Shown piece by piece: positions 18,167 to 25,963 of a stretch of 64,000 nucleotides of DNA (position 1 is its first letter; the number at the start of each line of letters is the position of its first letter). A program made the position numbers and the translations under genes. Under the pieces are notes generated by a model, which did not search any database, had not been told where the DNA came from, and saw only the letters and a program-made list of their open reading frames with translations. The DNA comes from Pyrococcus sp. ST04 (GTDB lineage: Archaea; Methanobacteriota_B; Thermococci; Thermococcales; Thermococcaceae), in the NCBI RefSeq assembly GCF_000263735.1, contig NC_017946.1, forward strand, positions 351,348 to 415,347, in the 5' to 3' direction.

Positions 18167-19510
18167 ATGTACCGGAAAGCTCTTCTGGGCGAAACAAATG
18201 AGCTTGCTCTTAAATATATCTCTTCAATGGAAGAAGACAGGGAAATCGTGGGAGAGGTTATAGAGTGTCTAATTGCTCATGTTAAAGGTTTACTTCATTC
18301 TGAGCTAATACCTCCAGACAAGGGCGAACTCATTCTAATGGAACTTTTAGAGCTTAAGAAGAATCCTGAACCTCTCTTTTCGATAGAGGCTGAGGACATT
18401 CATGAGGCGGTTGAGATATATCTAAAAAAGAAAATAGGGGGAGATGAAGGCTATCTGCCTCTTGGCAAAAGTAGAAACGATCACGTTGCGTGTGCTCTTA
18501 GGCTTAAAACAAAGAAAATCCTAAAAGAGCAGATAAAAGAAGTTCTCTCGCTTCGAAAAGTCCTAATTGAAAAGGCCAAGGAGAACTTGCAAACTTTGAT
18601 GCCCTCCTTTACTCATCTTCAGCCAGCCCAGCCATCAACCTTTGCTCACTATCTGTGCTCTATAGTAGAAACACTTGAGATGTATACGGACATGCTTTTC
18701 TTTGCACTGAAAGTAGTTGACAAATCACCCCTTGGAGCTGGAGCGATCGGTGGAACCACGGTACCGCTCGACAGGGAATACATCGGGAAGCTATTATTTT
18801 CTAGTGTAGTTGAGAACTCTATATATGCCACAAGTAGTAGAGACTTTCTAGCCGTGGCGTGCTCTGCGGATGTGTTACTGTCAATATCCCTTTCCAGGGT
18901 TGCTGAGGATCTAATTATATTTTCAACTCCCAACTTTAACTACATCCAACTTCCCAGGGAGCATTTAGCGACTAGTAGTATGATGCCCCAGAAGAAGAAT
19001 CCCGTTACAATGGAGGTTGCCAGAGCATGGGGCGGTGAGGCACTTGGTCACTTCGTGGCTTTGATGACAATATTAAAGGGTCTTCCGACTGGATACAACT
19101 TGGACATGCAGGAAGCCAACAAGCATGCCCTCAAAATACTGCAGGGAACCCTTGAAACGCTCAGAATATTTAAAAACGCTTTCGAGGGAATTAAGATTAA
19201 TCCAGAAAACATGATTAGGGACTCGAAAGTGTTCCCAATACTCGCAACGGACATTGCTGAAAAAATTGCTTTAGCGACTGGGAAACCATATAGGGATGTT
19301 TATGTGGAGATTGCTTCGATTATACGGGATTCTGAGAGTGTAGAGGAGTTCTATTCGAGAATATCTAAAAAGTATGGAATAGATGTTTCACTTGAGGAGG
19401 GCATTCTGAAGCCTGTTTTGGGGTCTCCAGATCCCGAACAGGTTAAAAATTTCCTGTGGAGGGCCGAGAAAAAATTGGAGGAAGACTCTAGAAAATTGAA
19501 GGAGATATAG
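18167..19510 (+). CDS. argH: Argininosuccinate lyase
   Basis: Splits argininosuccinate into arginine and fumarate. Fumarase/aspartase superfamily; signature SSMMPQKKNPVTME is clear, with KSRNDH-type (GKSRNDHVACALR) and SFTHLQPAQPSTFAHYL motifs. The chosen ATG at 18167 has GGTGA upstream; in-frame GTGs at 18155 and 18158 are alternatives. Length is 447 aa. Cotranscription with argG is likely. Confidence 0.95.
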   Translation: MYRKALLGETNELALKYISSMEEDREIVGEVIECLIAHVKGLLHSELIPPDKGELILMELLELKKNPEPLFSIEAEDIHEAVEIYLKKKIGGDEGYLPLGKSRNDHVACALRLKTKKILKEQIKEVLSLRKVLIEKAKENLQTLMPSFTHLQPAQPSTFAHYLCSIVETLEMYTDMLFFALKVVDKSPLGAGAIGGTTVPLDREYIGKLLFSSVVENSIYATSSRDFLAVACSADVLLSISLSRVAEDLIIFSTPNFNYIQLPREHLATSSMMPQKKNPVTMEVARAWGGEALGHFVALMTILKGLPTGYNLDMQEANKHALKILQGTLETLRIFKNAFEGIKINPENMIRDSKVFPILATDIAEKIALATGKPYRDVYVEIASIIRDSESVEEFYSRISKKYGIDVSLEEGILKPVLGSPDPEQVKNFLWRAEKKLEEDSRKLKEI

Positions 19511-19526
19511 GTTATGTCCGTCTTTA

Positions 19527-19598
19527 TTTTGTTATATTTGCAACATTTAAATTACAATATAACAAAAAAAGTTACAAAAGTGATTTAAATCTTACAAA
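19527..19598 (+). promoter_or_regulatory. argX leader: shared motif, 10-bp inverted repeat and 20-bp phased TTACAA repeats
   Basis: The 113-base gap before argX carries the same motif as argG (19527-19547). It also has a perfect 10-bp inverted repeat (TTGTTATATT 19529-19538, AATATAACAA 19556-19565). TTACAA hexamers start at 19552, 19572 and 19592, exactly 20 bases apart, about two helical turns. A GGGGAGG ribosome binding site follows. The phased layout suggests several protein dimers binding one face of the DNA. Confidence 0.55.
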
Positions 19599-19623
19599 TG
19601 TCATGGCTAGGGGAGGTTAAATA

Positions 19624-20445
19624 ATGAAGATAGGGATAACTTTCACAATACTCAGAAAGGAGGAGCTCATGCTCAAAAAAAGGGCGGAGAAGTTTGGGGA
19701 AGTTGTAATGCTTAATGATAGGGAGATTGTGTTCCCTGGTGACTTTGATGTGGATGTCGTAATAGTTAGAGATGTTAGCCATTTCAAGGCTCTCTACATT
19801 TCCAAGCTCTTTGAGGAGAATGGCATACCTACAGTTAACCCCCACTGGCTTATCTATGAAGCGGGGGACAAATTGCTCGCAACCTTAAGACTCGCCAAAA
19901 AAGTCCCAGTTCCGGAGTGGGCGGTCGCCTTTGACAAAGAAAGTGCCGTGATTGCTGCCAGAAAGCTTGGTTACCCTGTAGTGTCGAAGCCTGTTTTTGG
20001 GAGCTGGGGAAGGTTAATAGCTAAGATAGAAAATGACAATGTTGCAGAGGGGATATTTGAGCATAGGGAGTGGATGGGTAATCCGCTCTATAAAGTCTAT
20101 TACCTTCAGAAATTTGTCGAGAAGCCCGGTCGTGATATAAGGGCAATAGTCATTGGGGGCGAGTTTGTAACGGCAATATATCGCTACTCAAGTCACTGGA
20201 TAACCAACGCTGCTAGGGGGGCGAAAGCTGAACCTTGTGAAGATGAGGAAGTTAGAGAGCTGGCTATTAAGGCATGGGAAGCTTTTGGTGAGGGAGCGTT
20301 AGCTATTGACATCTTTGAGAGCAGGAAGGGCTTACTCGTTAACGAGGTCAACCCTACAATGGAATTCAAATCTGCCTATGAGGCTACAAAGGCAGATATT
20401 GCTGGTAAACTTGTCGAATACGCTGTGAGCATTGCAAAAAGGTAA
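19624..20445 (+). CDS. lysX: LysW-glutamate/aminoadipate ligase, ATP-grasp (ArgX/LysX family)
   Basis: RimK-like ATP-grasp ligase, 273 aa. In Thermococcales the homologue attaches glutamate or 2-aminoadipate to the carrier protein LysW, starting arginine or lysine synthesis. ATP-grasp features are seen: GYPVVSKPVFGSWGRLIAKI, YYLQKFVEKPGRDIRAIVIGGE and the metal-binding VNEVNPTMEFK. The position next to argG-argH and the shared leader motif support an arginine/lysine role. LysW and the other pathway genes are not in the window. Glutamate versus aminoadipate preference cannot be settled by eye. Confidence 0.85.
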   Translation: MKIGITFTILRKEELMLKKRAEKFGEVVMLNDREIVFPGDFDVDVVIVRDVSHFKALYISKLFEENGIPTVNPHWLIYEAGDKLLATLRLAKKVPVPEWAVAFDKESAVIAARKLGYPVVSKPVFGSWGRLIAKIENDNVAEGIFEHREWMGNPLYKVYYLQKFVEKPGRDIRAIVIGGEFVTAIYRYSSHWITNAARGAKAEPCEDEEVRELAIKAWEAFGEGALAIDIFESRKGLLVNEVNPTMEFKSAYEATKADIAGKLVEYAVSIAKR

Positions 20446-20455
20446 AAAAGAGGGC

Positions 20456-23137
20456 TCACTCTCCAATGTTAATTCCTAGAATGATGTCTGTTTTCCCACC
20501 TGAAACTCCCTTGAGTCTGAAAAGTGCCGTCCAGGATTTGTGGGGAATTCCAGAGTCATAGTCCCAATCGAAGTAGTCATCATCTAGCAGGATCGTAAAT
20601 CCGATCCCACCCATTGGGTCATCATCGTCTCCCCACTTCTCAAGGTCTTCCTCCCATCCCTGGTATTCAAAGTAAATGAACGGGGTCTGGGGAGCATTGA
20701 GGTCTAAAATCGTTGCATTGAACTTTAACTCTCCCTTATTCCCCTCAACTATCCCTCTTTTTAGGCCTTTTTCGAGAACACATTTGCCGGCTGAAAACGA
20801 TGAAATGTTGAATACTGTGTTTTTGGCTTTCTTTAGCATTACCTTCTCGTAGCGTGGAAATACGTAGGACGTACCTGAGGGAACGAGTGGGTAGACATGA
20901 ACCTTTGAGTCTGGTATATTCTTGTATTTTTCGAGCTTTTCAAACCCTGTGCAGGCTCTAGTATAGAAGTAATACTCATCCTCAAACTCGTCCGTATCCT
21001 TGATGAACCTAACGCTGTGGAGAGTTATTTTTGCAGCAGTCTTTTTCAAGGTTCTTGGCACTTCGACTTCATATATAAAGTACCTAACTAACATGTTTCC
21101 ATTGTCGGAAATGACCTCTATCTCTCTTCCATTTGGATACCTGCCAGCAGTAATTCCCGTGCTGGCTATTCCAACTTTATCAGGTTTTGCCCCTATAAGC
21201 CAGTTAAAGACATTTCCCCACTCTGTACTGATGCCTTGCCCAGATGCCAATAAGTAACTTGTTTTTGCAGCATCATATCCCCACTTTGCCGCTGTTCCTA
21301 GCTCAGCAGTTGCCAGTCCTACTGCTAGATCTATTAGCATTCCCGCTCCGAGCGTTACATATTCTCCGGGATCGTCATTGTCCCATGCAACGGTTTTCAG
21401 GATTATGGATCTGTACTCTGAGGTTTCATTTAGTGGCATTGAGAAAACTGGATATCCGTTTATAAACCGGTAACTTATGTTCCCCAAGGCCTGTGGAACG
21501 TGGTAGAGAAGTCTGCTTTTATCCTCTGCTTCCACCCATCTAACCATTGGATATCCAAAAGTATAGACGGGTCCATATGTGAATGCTGGACCGTTTTTGT
21601 GTCCATAAGCGTAAGCCCATGATGCTATCTGAATTTCTCCCTCTCTGTCGTCTTTGTTGCCTTTTATGTATATGTCTTCCACTACTATAACGAGGTACCT
21701 CTCAACGTCTTTATCTACCACTATTCCCTCCCTGGCATCGACTATAATGTTGCTTTTCTTTGGAAATCTTATATTGGCTCGGGGGCTTGATATCCATGTA
21801 AGAAATTCCCTCTTCCCGATGTATCTAAAAGAATTCTCAAATGTGTAGTCTACTCTCAATGTCCCTCCCCTGCTGAGAATTTTCCCCCTTCCGGAACTGA
21901 GTAGCTTTCCATCTCTCTTCCTATAGAGTTTCCATACCAGCCCATTTATGGAGATGTAGTACTCTTCACTGCCATCCATGTCGGTGTCTATGTACATCTT
22001 CATCGGCATGCTATTGTGAAATGTGCTTCCATCCTTAAAGTGTAAGATCATGCCGAATCCGTATGAGTATGCCTTGAAAGTTACACCTTCGAAACCATTG
22101 ACTTCCTCATAATATCCGGCTGATGTGTAGTAAGTTATCCATCCCCTCTCTCCTTCTAAGAGGAGATATCCGCTTTTTGGATAGGATAGTCTGCTTTTTC
22201 CACAATTCCCTCTTATCTTAAGGAACACCTGTTGCGGGAATACTTCCGAATAATTTCTGATAGTTAGAGTTGCGTATCTCCCTTTGAATGTAATGTTGCC
22301 CCTTTGAATTTCCTCCCCATAGGCGTCTTTTAAAATGTAGTGACCTGAGGGCGATATTAATCCAGAATACAGCTCAAGCTTCCAGGAGTTTCCAAACTCT
22401 CTCCCCGTGGTTATCTCAACGACCGTAGGTTCAGGAGATATGATTTTTCCTCCCGGCATGTAGAGCTTCTCTATGTGGATGCAGTCAGTAGGGAGGCTCT
22501 CGTTTGCAAATTCTAACGTTAGCGTAACTTCCGCTCCTGGATTTTTTAGTGATGTTTTTGCACCTACAGAAGCTATTATCGATGTGTCGTTGGGTGCAAT
22601 GGCTACTGAACCGACATCCGTCAGTTGTTCTGGTTTCAAAATGCTCACATATTTCCCTGGAGTTATGATTATACTGTTTAACTTTGGCACCATGGAATCT
22701 TCCAGCTTAATACCCATGTTTATCCCTTCAATAACCTCAACTCCTTCTGGGAGCTCTATTGGAACTTCTTCCTCTTCTTTCGGCTCTTGGGTTTGAGTTG
22801 GAGTTTGTGTTTTGGTTTCTGTTTTTTCGTTTTCTCTGGTTTCTGTACTTGTCTGGGTTTTTGTGGGGGTTGGAGTTTCAGTTTCTACATCCTCCCGGTG
22901 TTCATCGGGTGTCTGGGCTGGGGTTGTTGTCGGTGATGTTGTTTCTGTTTGAGTTTTGCCTGAGCTTTCTGGAGAGGGTGGGGACTGTGTTGACGTTGTC
23001 TGCTGGTGCTCGGAAGAAGTTTGCGTCTCTTTACTATTCCTCTCTTCTCCCTGAGTTTTGTAGGGAATTTCAGGGCTGATACACCCACTTATAAACACCA
23101 AAATTAACAAGAGCACTCCAAACATAAGTTTCCTCAT
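20456..23137 (-). CDS. Large surface lipoprotein with Thr/Pro/Glu-rich linker, unknown function
   Basis: An 893-aa protein with a lipoprotein signal: basic start, hydrophobic core (MFGVLLLILVFISG), then lipobox Cys19. Residues about 20-125 are a low-complexity stretch dominated by T, E, Q, P and S, probably an extended, glycosylated stalk. From about 126 on lies a long globular region rich in beta strands and aromatic residues, with an AG-rich helical stretch in the middle (LGAGMLIDLAVGLATAELGTAA). No catalytic motif is recognised. The ATG at 23137 has GGAGG upstream. Likely an anchored exported protein. Confidence 0.8.
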   Translation of the reverse strand: MRKLMFGVLLLILVFISGCISPEIPYKTQGEERNSKETQTSSEHQQTTSTQSPPSPESSGKTQTETTSPTTTPAQTPDEHREDVETETPTPTKTQTSTETRENEKTETKTQTPTQTQEPKEEEEVPIELPEGVEVIEGINMGIKLEDSMVPKLNSIIITPGKYVSILKPEQLTDVGSVAIAPNDTSIIASVGAKTSLKNPGAEVTLTLEFANESLPTDCIHIEKLYMPGGKIISPEPTVVEITTGREFGNSWKLELYSGLISPSGHYILKDAYGEEIQRGNITFKGRYATLTIRNYSEVFPQQVFLKIRGNCGKSRLSYPKSGYLLLEGERGWITYYTSAGYYEEVNGFEGVTFKAYSYGFGMILHFKDGSTFHNSMPMKMYIDTDMDGSEEYYISINGLVWKLYRKRDGKLLSSGRGKILSRGGTLRVDYTFENSFRYIGKREFLTWISSPRANIRFPKKSNIIVDAREGIVVDKDVERYLVIVVEDIYIKGNKDDREGEIQIASWAYAYGHKNGPAFTYGPVYTFGYPMVRWVEAEDKSRLLYHVPQALGNISYRFINGYPVFSMPLNETSEYRSIILKTVAWDNDDPGEYVTLGAGMLIDLAVGLATAELGTAAKWGYDAAKTSYLLASGQGISTEWGNVFNWLIGAKPDKVGIASTGITAGRYPNGREIEVISDNGNMLVRYFIYEVEVPRTLKKTAAKITLHSVRFIKDTDEFEDEYYFYTRACTGFEKLEKYKNIPDSKVHVYPLVPSGTSYVFPRYEKVMLKKAKNTVFNISSFSAGKCVLEKGLKRGIVEGNKGELKFNATILDLNAPQTPFIYFEYQGWEEDLEKWGDDDDPMGGIGFTILLDDDYFDWDYDSGIPHKSWTALFRLKGVSGGKTDIILGINIGE

Positions 23138-23166
23138 TATCTAATCCTCCACTTTCAAGCCCAAGC

Positions 23167-23215
23167 CGTGAGAATAAACTCACGAACTCGAACTTGAATA
23201 TGCTTAAAAATTTTT
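23167..23215 (-). promoter_or_regulatory. Lipoprotein gene leader: hairpin and TATA-like box
   Basis: A perfect 6-bp stem with 6-base loop (CGTGAG 23167-23172, CTCACG 23179-23184) lies 30-48 bases before the lipoprotein start. A TATA-like AT run (23204-23216) is further upstream on the minus strand, so the hairpin would fall at or near the 5' end of the transcript. Role unknown. Confidence 0.35.
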
Positions 23216-23268
23216 AATGTATTAGAACTACTTAAGGCTTCTCATTTACAAAAAGCAAAAAGAAAATT

Positions 23269-24873
23269 TCAATAAGCCTCGGCAAGGCTTGGTCTATACT
23301 CCCACCTATGTTCATCAACTTCTATCTTTATGTCAAGTGGCTCAAGATTCTTCACTTCAAATCCCTTCCTCTTTCCCCACTTCTCTATCTGCCTTAGAAC
23401 TATTCTAACGCCGATTCTTGCTAGTGGGAAGAAGGGGATTAGGAATGGGTTTCCTCTCATAACCTTTGGTAGCCCCTTAAGAATTTCCCTGGCCATATGC
23501 TTCCATGCGTAGTAGAGGTGGAGGAACTGACCGTATGTTATCATATCTTCCACTCTGTAGAATTCTTCCCCTTTTAGGACTCCCATTGGTACAAATGCAA
23601 GTGGGGTAACTGTGAAGTGGGCTCTATCCCCTAATTTTTCCTCCAGTTCTTTTTCCATAGTTATTATCAGCCTTGCGGTCATAATCTCTGCTTCGTCATT
23701 ATCTCCTGGAAGGCCCAGGATTGTAGTATACGCTGGGAACCAGTAATTCTTGTTAAAAACGTAAGTTCCATTGAGTAGAACCCAAGGCCATTCCTCTGGT
23801 GAAAAGGGCTTCATCTTATTGTTCATTAGCCTGCCTATTATCTCTGGGTCTGCGGTTTCCATTCCAACTTGTATTCCAATCCAATGATTTTCATTTGCAC
23901 CAACTATCCTAGAAATTTCTTCTATCATCCCGGGAATTGCCAATGCTCCGGCAACCGTTCCATGTGTTGGGTTGACGTTCCTTGTGTACTTTCTTGCCAT
24001 TTCAAAGAGCTCAATTACAGCTTCTGCATTTGGATAGAAGTTCTTTCTGTCCTCTACCTTGTACAAGAATATGTCCTCGCTGTGTAGCCAGGCATGGTCT
24101 ATCCCAGCGCTTACGTTAACTTTAATCTCTTCCTCAATTTTGTCCAGAGGAATGAACCTCGCCACCCTCAAATTCGGTTCGCAGAATCTACACCCTCTCC
24201 CGCATCCTCTCATAACTTCAACAAGCCCCTTATAAGATGGCGCGACGATTGTGGGGATTTCCTCGATCCTTGGCCATCCTCTTATGAAAATAGTTTCCTC
24301 AGCCCCTTCTTCGATTATCTTTTTAAATATCTCGCATACAGCATGTTCTCCCTCACCAATTACTACGTGGTCTATTTTTAGTCTTTCACGCTCTTCTTTT
24401 CTGATTTCCAACTGCCATGCTCCGGGACCGCCAACGACTATCTTGAACTTTAAATTTTTCCTTTTCCTAATGGCGTTGAGTCTTCCAACAAGTTCTCTGA
24501 ATTTAACCGAAGTATAGCTCTTCCACTGCCCTCCGTTGGTAAACATCATTGTTACTGGGCCCAACCCTAAGGGATCCATCTCATAGAGAGCCACTATCTC
24601 AGTATTTTCATCTATAAACTGTTCAACCTTCTTTGGATGTGCTACTACAACATCTTCCCGTGAAAAGCATCTTAAGAGTGCCGCTTCAATTTTTCTGAGT
24701 CCATAAGGTGCTTGCGTCAGTTTCCCATTTTCATCTGGTAGTTGTGAATCGAGAAGCCTGAACACCCATTTTGGAAGCTTATCATATGGTGCACACCCGA
24801 GAAAATCGAGTAGAGGGACGTCATGATATGTGCTCGTCAACGTTTCGTCTGTGGTCAAGACGATCTTTGTCAT
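23269..24873 (-). CDS. Radical SAM protein (B12-binding-domain-like N-terminus), unknown substrate
   Basis: A 534-aa radical SAM enzyme. The [4Fe-4S]/SAM motif CGRGCRFC (CxxxCxxC) occurs near residue 220 after MRG. The preceding 200 residues resemble the cobalamin-binding-like region often found in this superfamily, including a VVGGPGAWQLE stretch and VIGEGEHAV. The start ATG at 24873 is 5 bases after GGAGGTGA; an in-frame GTG at 24882 overlaps that site. A conserved archaeal family by look; substrate unknown. No obvious partner gene adjoins it. Confidence 0.85.
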   Translation of the reverse strand: MTKIVLTTDETLTSTYHDVPLLDFLGCAPYDKLPKWVFRLLDSQLPDENGKLTQAPYGLRKIEAALLRCFSREDVVVAHPKKVEQFIDENTEIVALYEMDPLGLGPVTMMFTNGGQWKSYTSVKFRELVGRLNAIRKRKNLKFKIVVGGPGAWQLEIRKEERERLKIDHVVIGEGEHAVCEIFKKIIEEGAEETIFIRGWPRIEEIPTIVAPSYKGLVEVMRGCGRGCRFCEPNLRVARFIPLDKIEEEIKVNVSAGIDHAWLHSEDIFLYKVEDRKNFYPNAEAVIELFEMARKYTRNVNPTHGTVAGALAIPGMIEEISRIVGANENHWIGIQVGMETADPEIIGRLMNNKMKPFSPEEWPWVLLNGTYVFNKNYWFPAYTTILGLPGDNDEAEIMTARLIITMEKELEEKLGDRAHFTVTPLAFVPMGVLKGEEFYRVEDMITYGQFLHLYYAWKHMAREILKGLPKVMRGNPFLIPFFPLARIGVRIVLRQIEKWGKRKGFEVKNLEPLDIKIEVDEHRWEYRPSLAEAY

Positions 24874-25023
24874 CGATGTCACCTCCAGCTATGAAAGAAT
24901 ATTTTCATACTTAAGAAAATTACGCAACAAAAAAAGTAAATTTGACAAAATTTTTGTTAGTTTACTGTGGAACTTGCATTTTTCAATCAAAAATACCAAA
25001 AAATAATCACACAAACGTTAATA

Positions 25024-25665
25024 ATGATGAAGAAGAAGGAGCTTGAAATAATCCTTTCAAAGCTTGAAGGGTTTGAGAATCCAAAGCCCCACTTAGAGCA
25101 GTATAGAACTCCAGGACGAGCCGCTTCAGAGCTATTATGGCTTGCATATTCACTTGGGGATATTCAAGGGAAAACAATTGCCGATTTAGGTGCTGGGACG
25201 GGAGTTTTAACAGTTGGGGCCCTTTTATTAGGTGCAAAAAAGGTTTATGCGGTTGAAGTTGATCCAGATGCAGTTCGCATTCTTAAGAGAAATTTAAAGA
25301 AGCTGGGATTTGAGGATAAGGTTGACATTCTTAACTCCAATGTTTCTGAATTCTTTGAAAGAGTTGATACCGTCATTATGAATCCCCCCTTTGGAAGTCA
25401 GAAGAGACATGCTGACAGACCATTTCTACTTAAAGCATTTGAAATAGCTGATGTTGTTTATTCAATTCACCTTGGGAAGAAAGAGGTTAGAATGTTCATT
25501 GAAAAATTCGCTCGGGACAACGGATTCGTAATCACGCACAGACTAACAACATCAATAGAGATACCTGCTCAGTTTTTCTTTCACAGGAAGAGGTTGGAAA
25601 GAGTGGTAGTGGATATCTACAGGTTCACTATTCTGAACCAAAGTGCTGTTAAGAGTCTTTATTAG
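25024..25665 (+). CDS. METTL5-like methyltransferase (N6-adenine type)
   Basis: SAM-dependent methyltransferase, 213 aa. It has the QYRTPG motif and the SAM site [27 protein letters not shown]. The catalytic motif NPPFGSQ indicates methylation of an adenine N6 or related exocyclic amine. The family resembles METTL5, which modifies small-subunit rRNA in eukaryotes; an RNA target is inferred. The start is uncertain: tandem ATG at 25024 and 25027 matches the expected family start, while an in-frame GTG at 24967 gives an unconserved-looking extension. No clear ribosome binding site. Confidence 0.85.
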   Translation: MMKKKELEIILSKLEGFENPKPHLEQYRTPGRAASELLWLAYSLGDIQGKTIADLGAGTGVLTVGALLLGAKKVYAVEVDPDAVRILKRNLKKLGFEDKVDILNSNVSEFFERVDTVIMNPPFGSQKRHADRPFLLKAFEIADVVYSIHLGKKEVRMFIEKFARDNGFVITHRLTTSIEIPAQFFFHRKRLERVVVDIYRFTILNQSAVKSLY

Positions 25666-25680
25666 AAAACTTGGGACACT

Positions 25681-25931
25681 GACCCCCTCCTCGCCCTGTA
25701 GGGCGGGGGTTCCTCTTGGGCGTCAACGCCGGAGCTAAAGTTTGGAACAGAGTAAATACCTCAGGCGACAACAGTTCTTCCAGGGGCAAATCGTGGATTT
25801 CAATAAAACAGAAAAAGCTAATCATGGGGAGTTTAAGAAGGAAATTAGTTCAGCCACAGTCCAGCAAATGGTTAATCCTTAAATTTTTTCTTTTGAAAGC
25901 CTTGTTCCTGGGTAGTATGAGATCCCCGTAA
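25681..25931 (+). pseudogene. Probable remnant of an IS200/IS605-type (TnpB/OrfB) element, 3' end
   Basis: The 298-base gap between the methyltransferase and the polymerase holds an unusually GC-rich hairpin: CGCCCT (25692-25697), GT loop, AGGGCG (25700-25705), extended on both sides. A frame then reads to 25931 with GVNAGAKVW, GKSWISIKQKK and GSLRRK. This tail resembles the C-terminal end of many archaeal TnpB proteins (VNA..., S.KQE). There is no start, RuvC or zinc ribbon region. I read it as the scar of a lost element; a structured RNA or terminator is the alternative. Confidence 0.4.
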
Positions 25932-25963
25932 AAACATCTAGAGGCCCCAAAGCAAGGTGGAAG

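Noticed and set aside
22700-23060. Low-complexity stretch as a possible CRISPR-like or tandem DNA repeat.
   Set aside because: Units are irregular and follow coding of a T/Q/P-rich linker; no constant repeat and spacer lengths.
22473-23079. Long plus-strand frames over the lipoprotein gene (107 and 106 aa).
   Set aside because: They mirror the low-complexity Thr/Pro-rich codons of the minus-strand gene; no ribosome binding sites and no family resemblance.
24883-25023. Palindrome TATGAAA...TTTCATA and AAAATTTTTGTTAG-like repeats before the METTL5-like gene.
   Set aside because: AT-rich and short; expected by chance in such sequence, with no second copy elsewhere.
25704-25931. Reading the 25.7-25.9 kb frame as an intact small gene.
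   Set aside because: The start has no ribosome binding site and follows a GC-rich hairpin; the text resembles a transposase tail, so I list it as a remnant.
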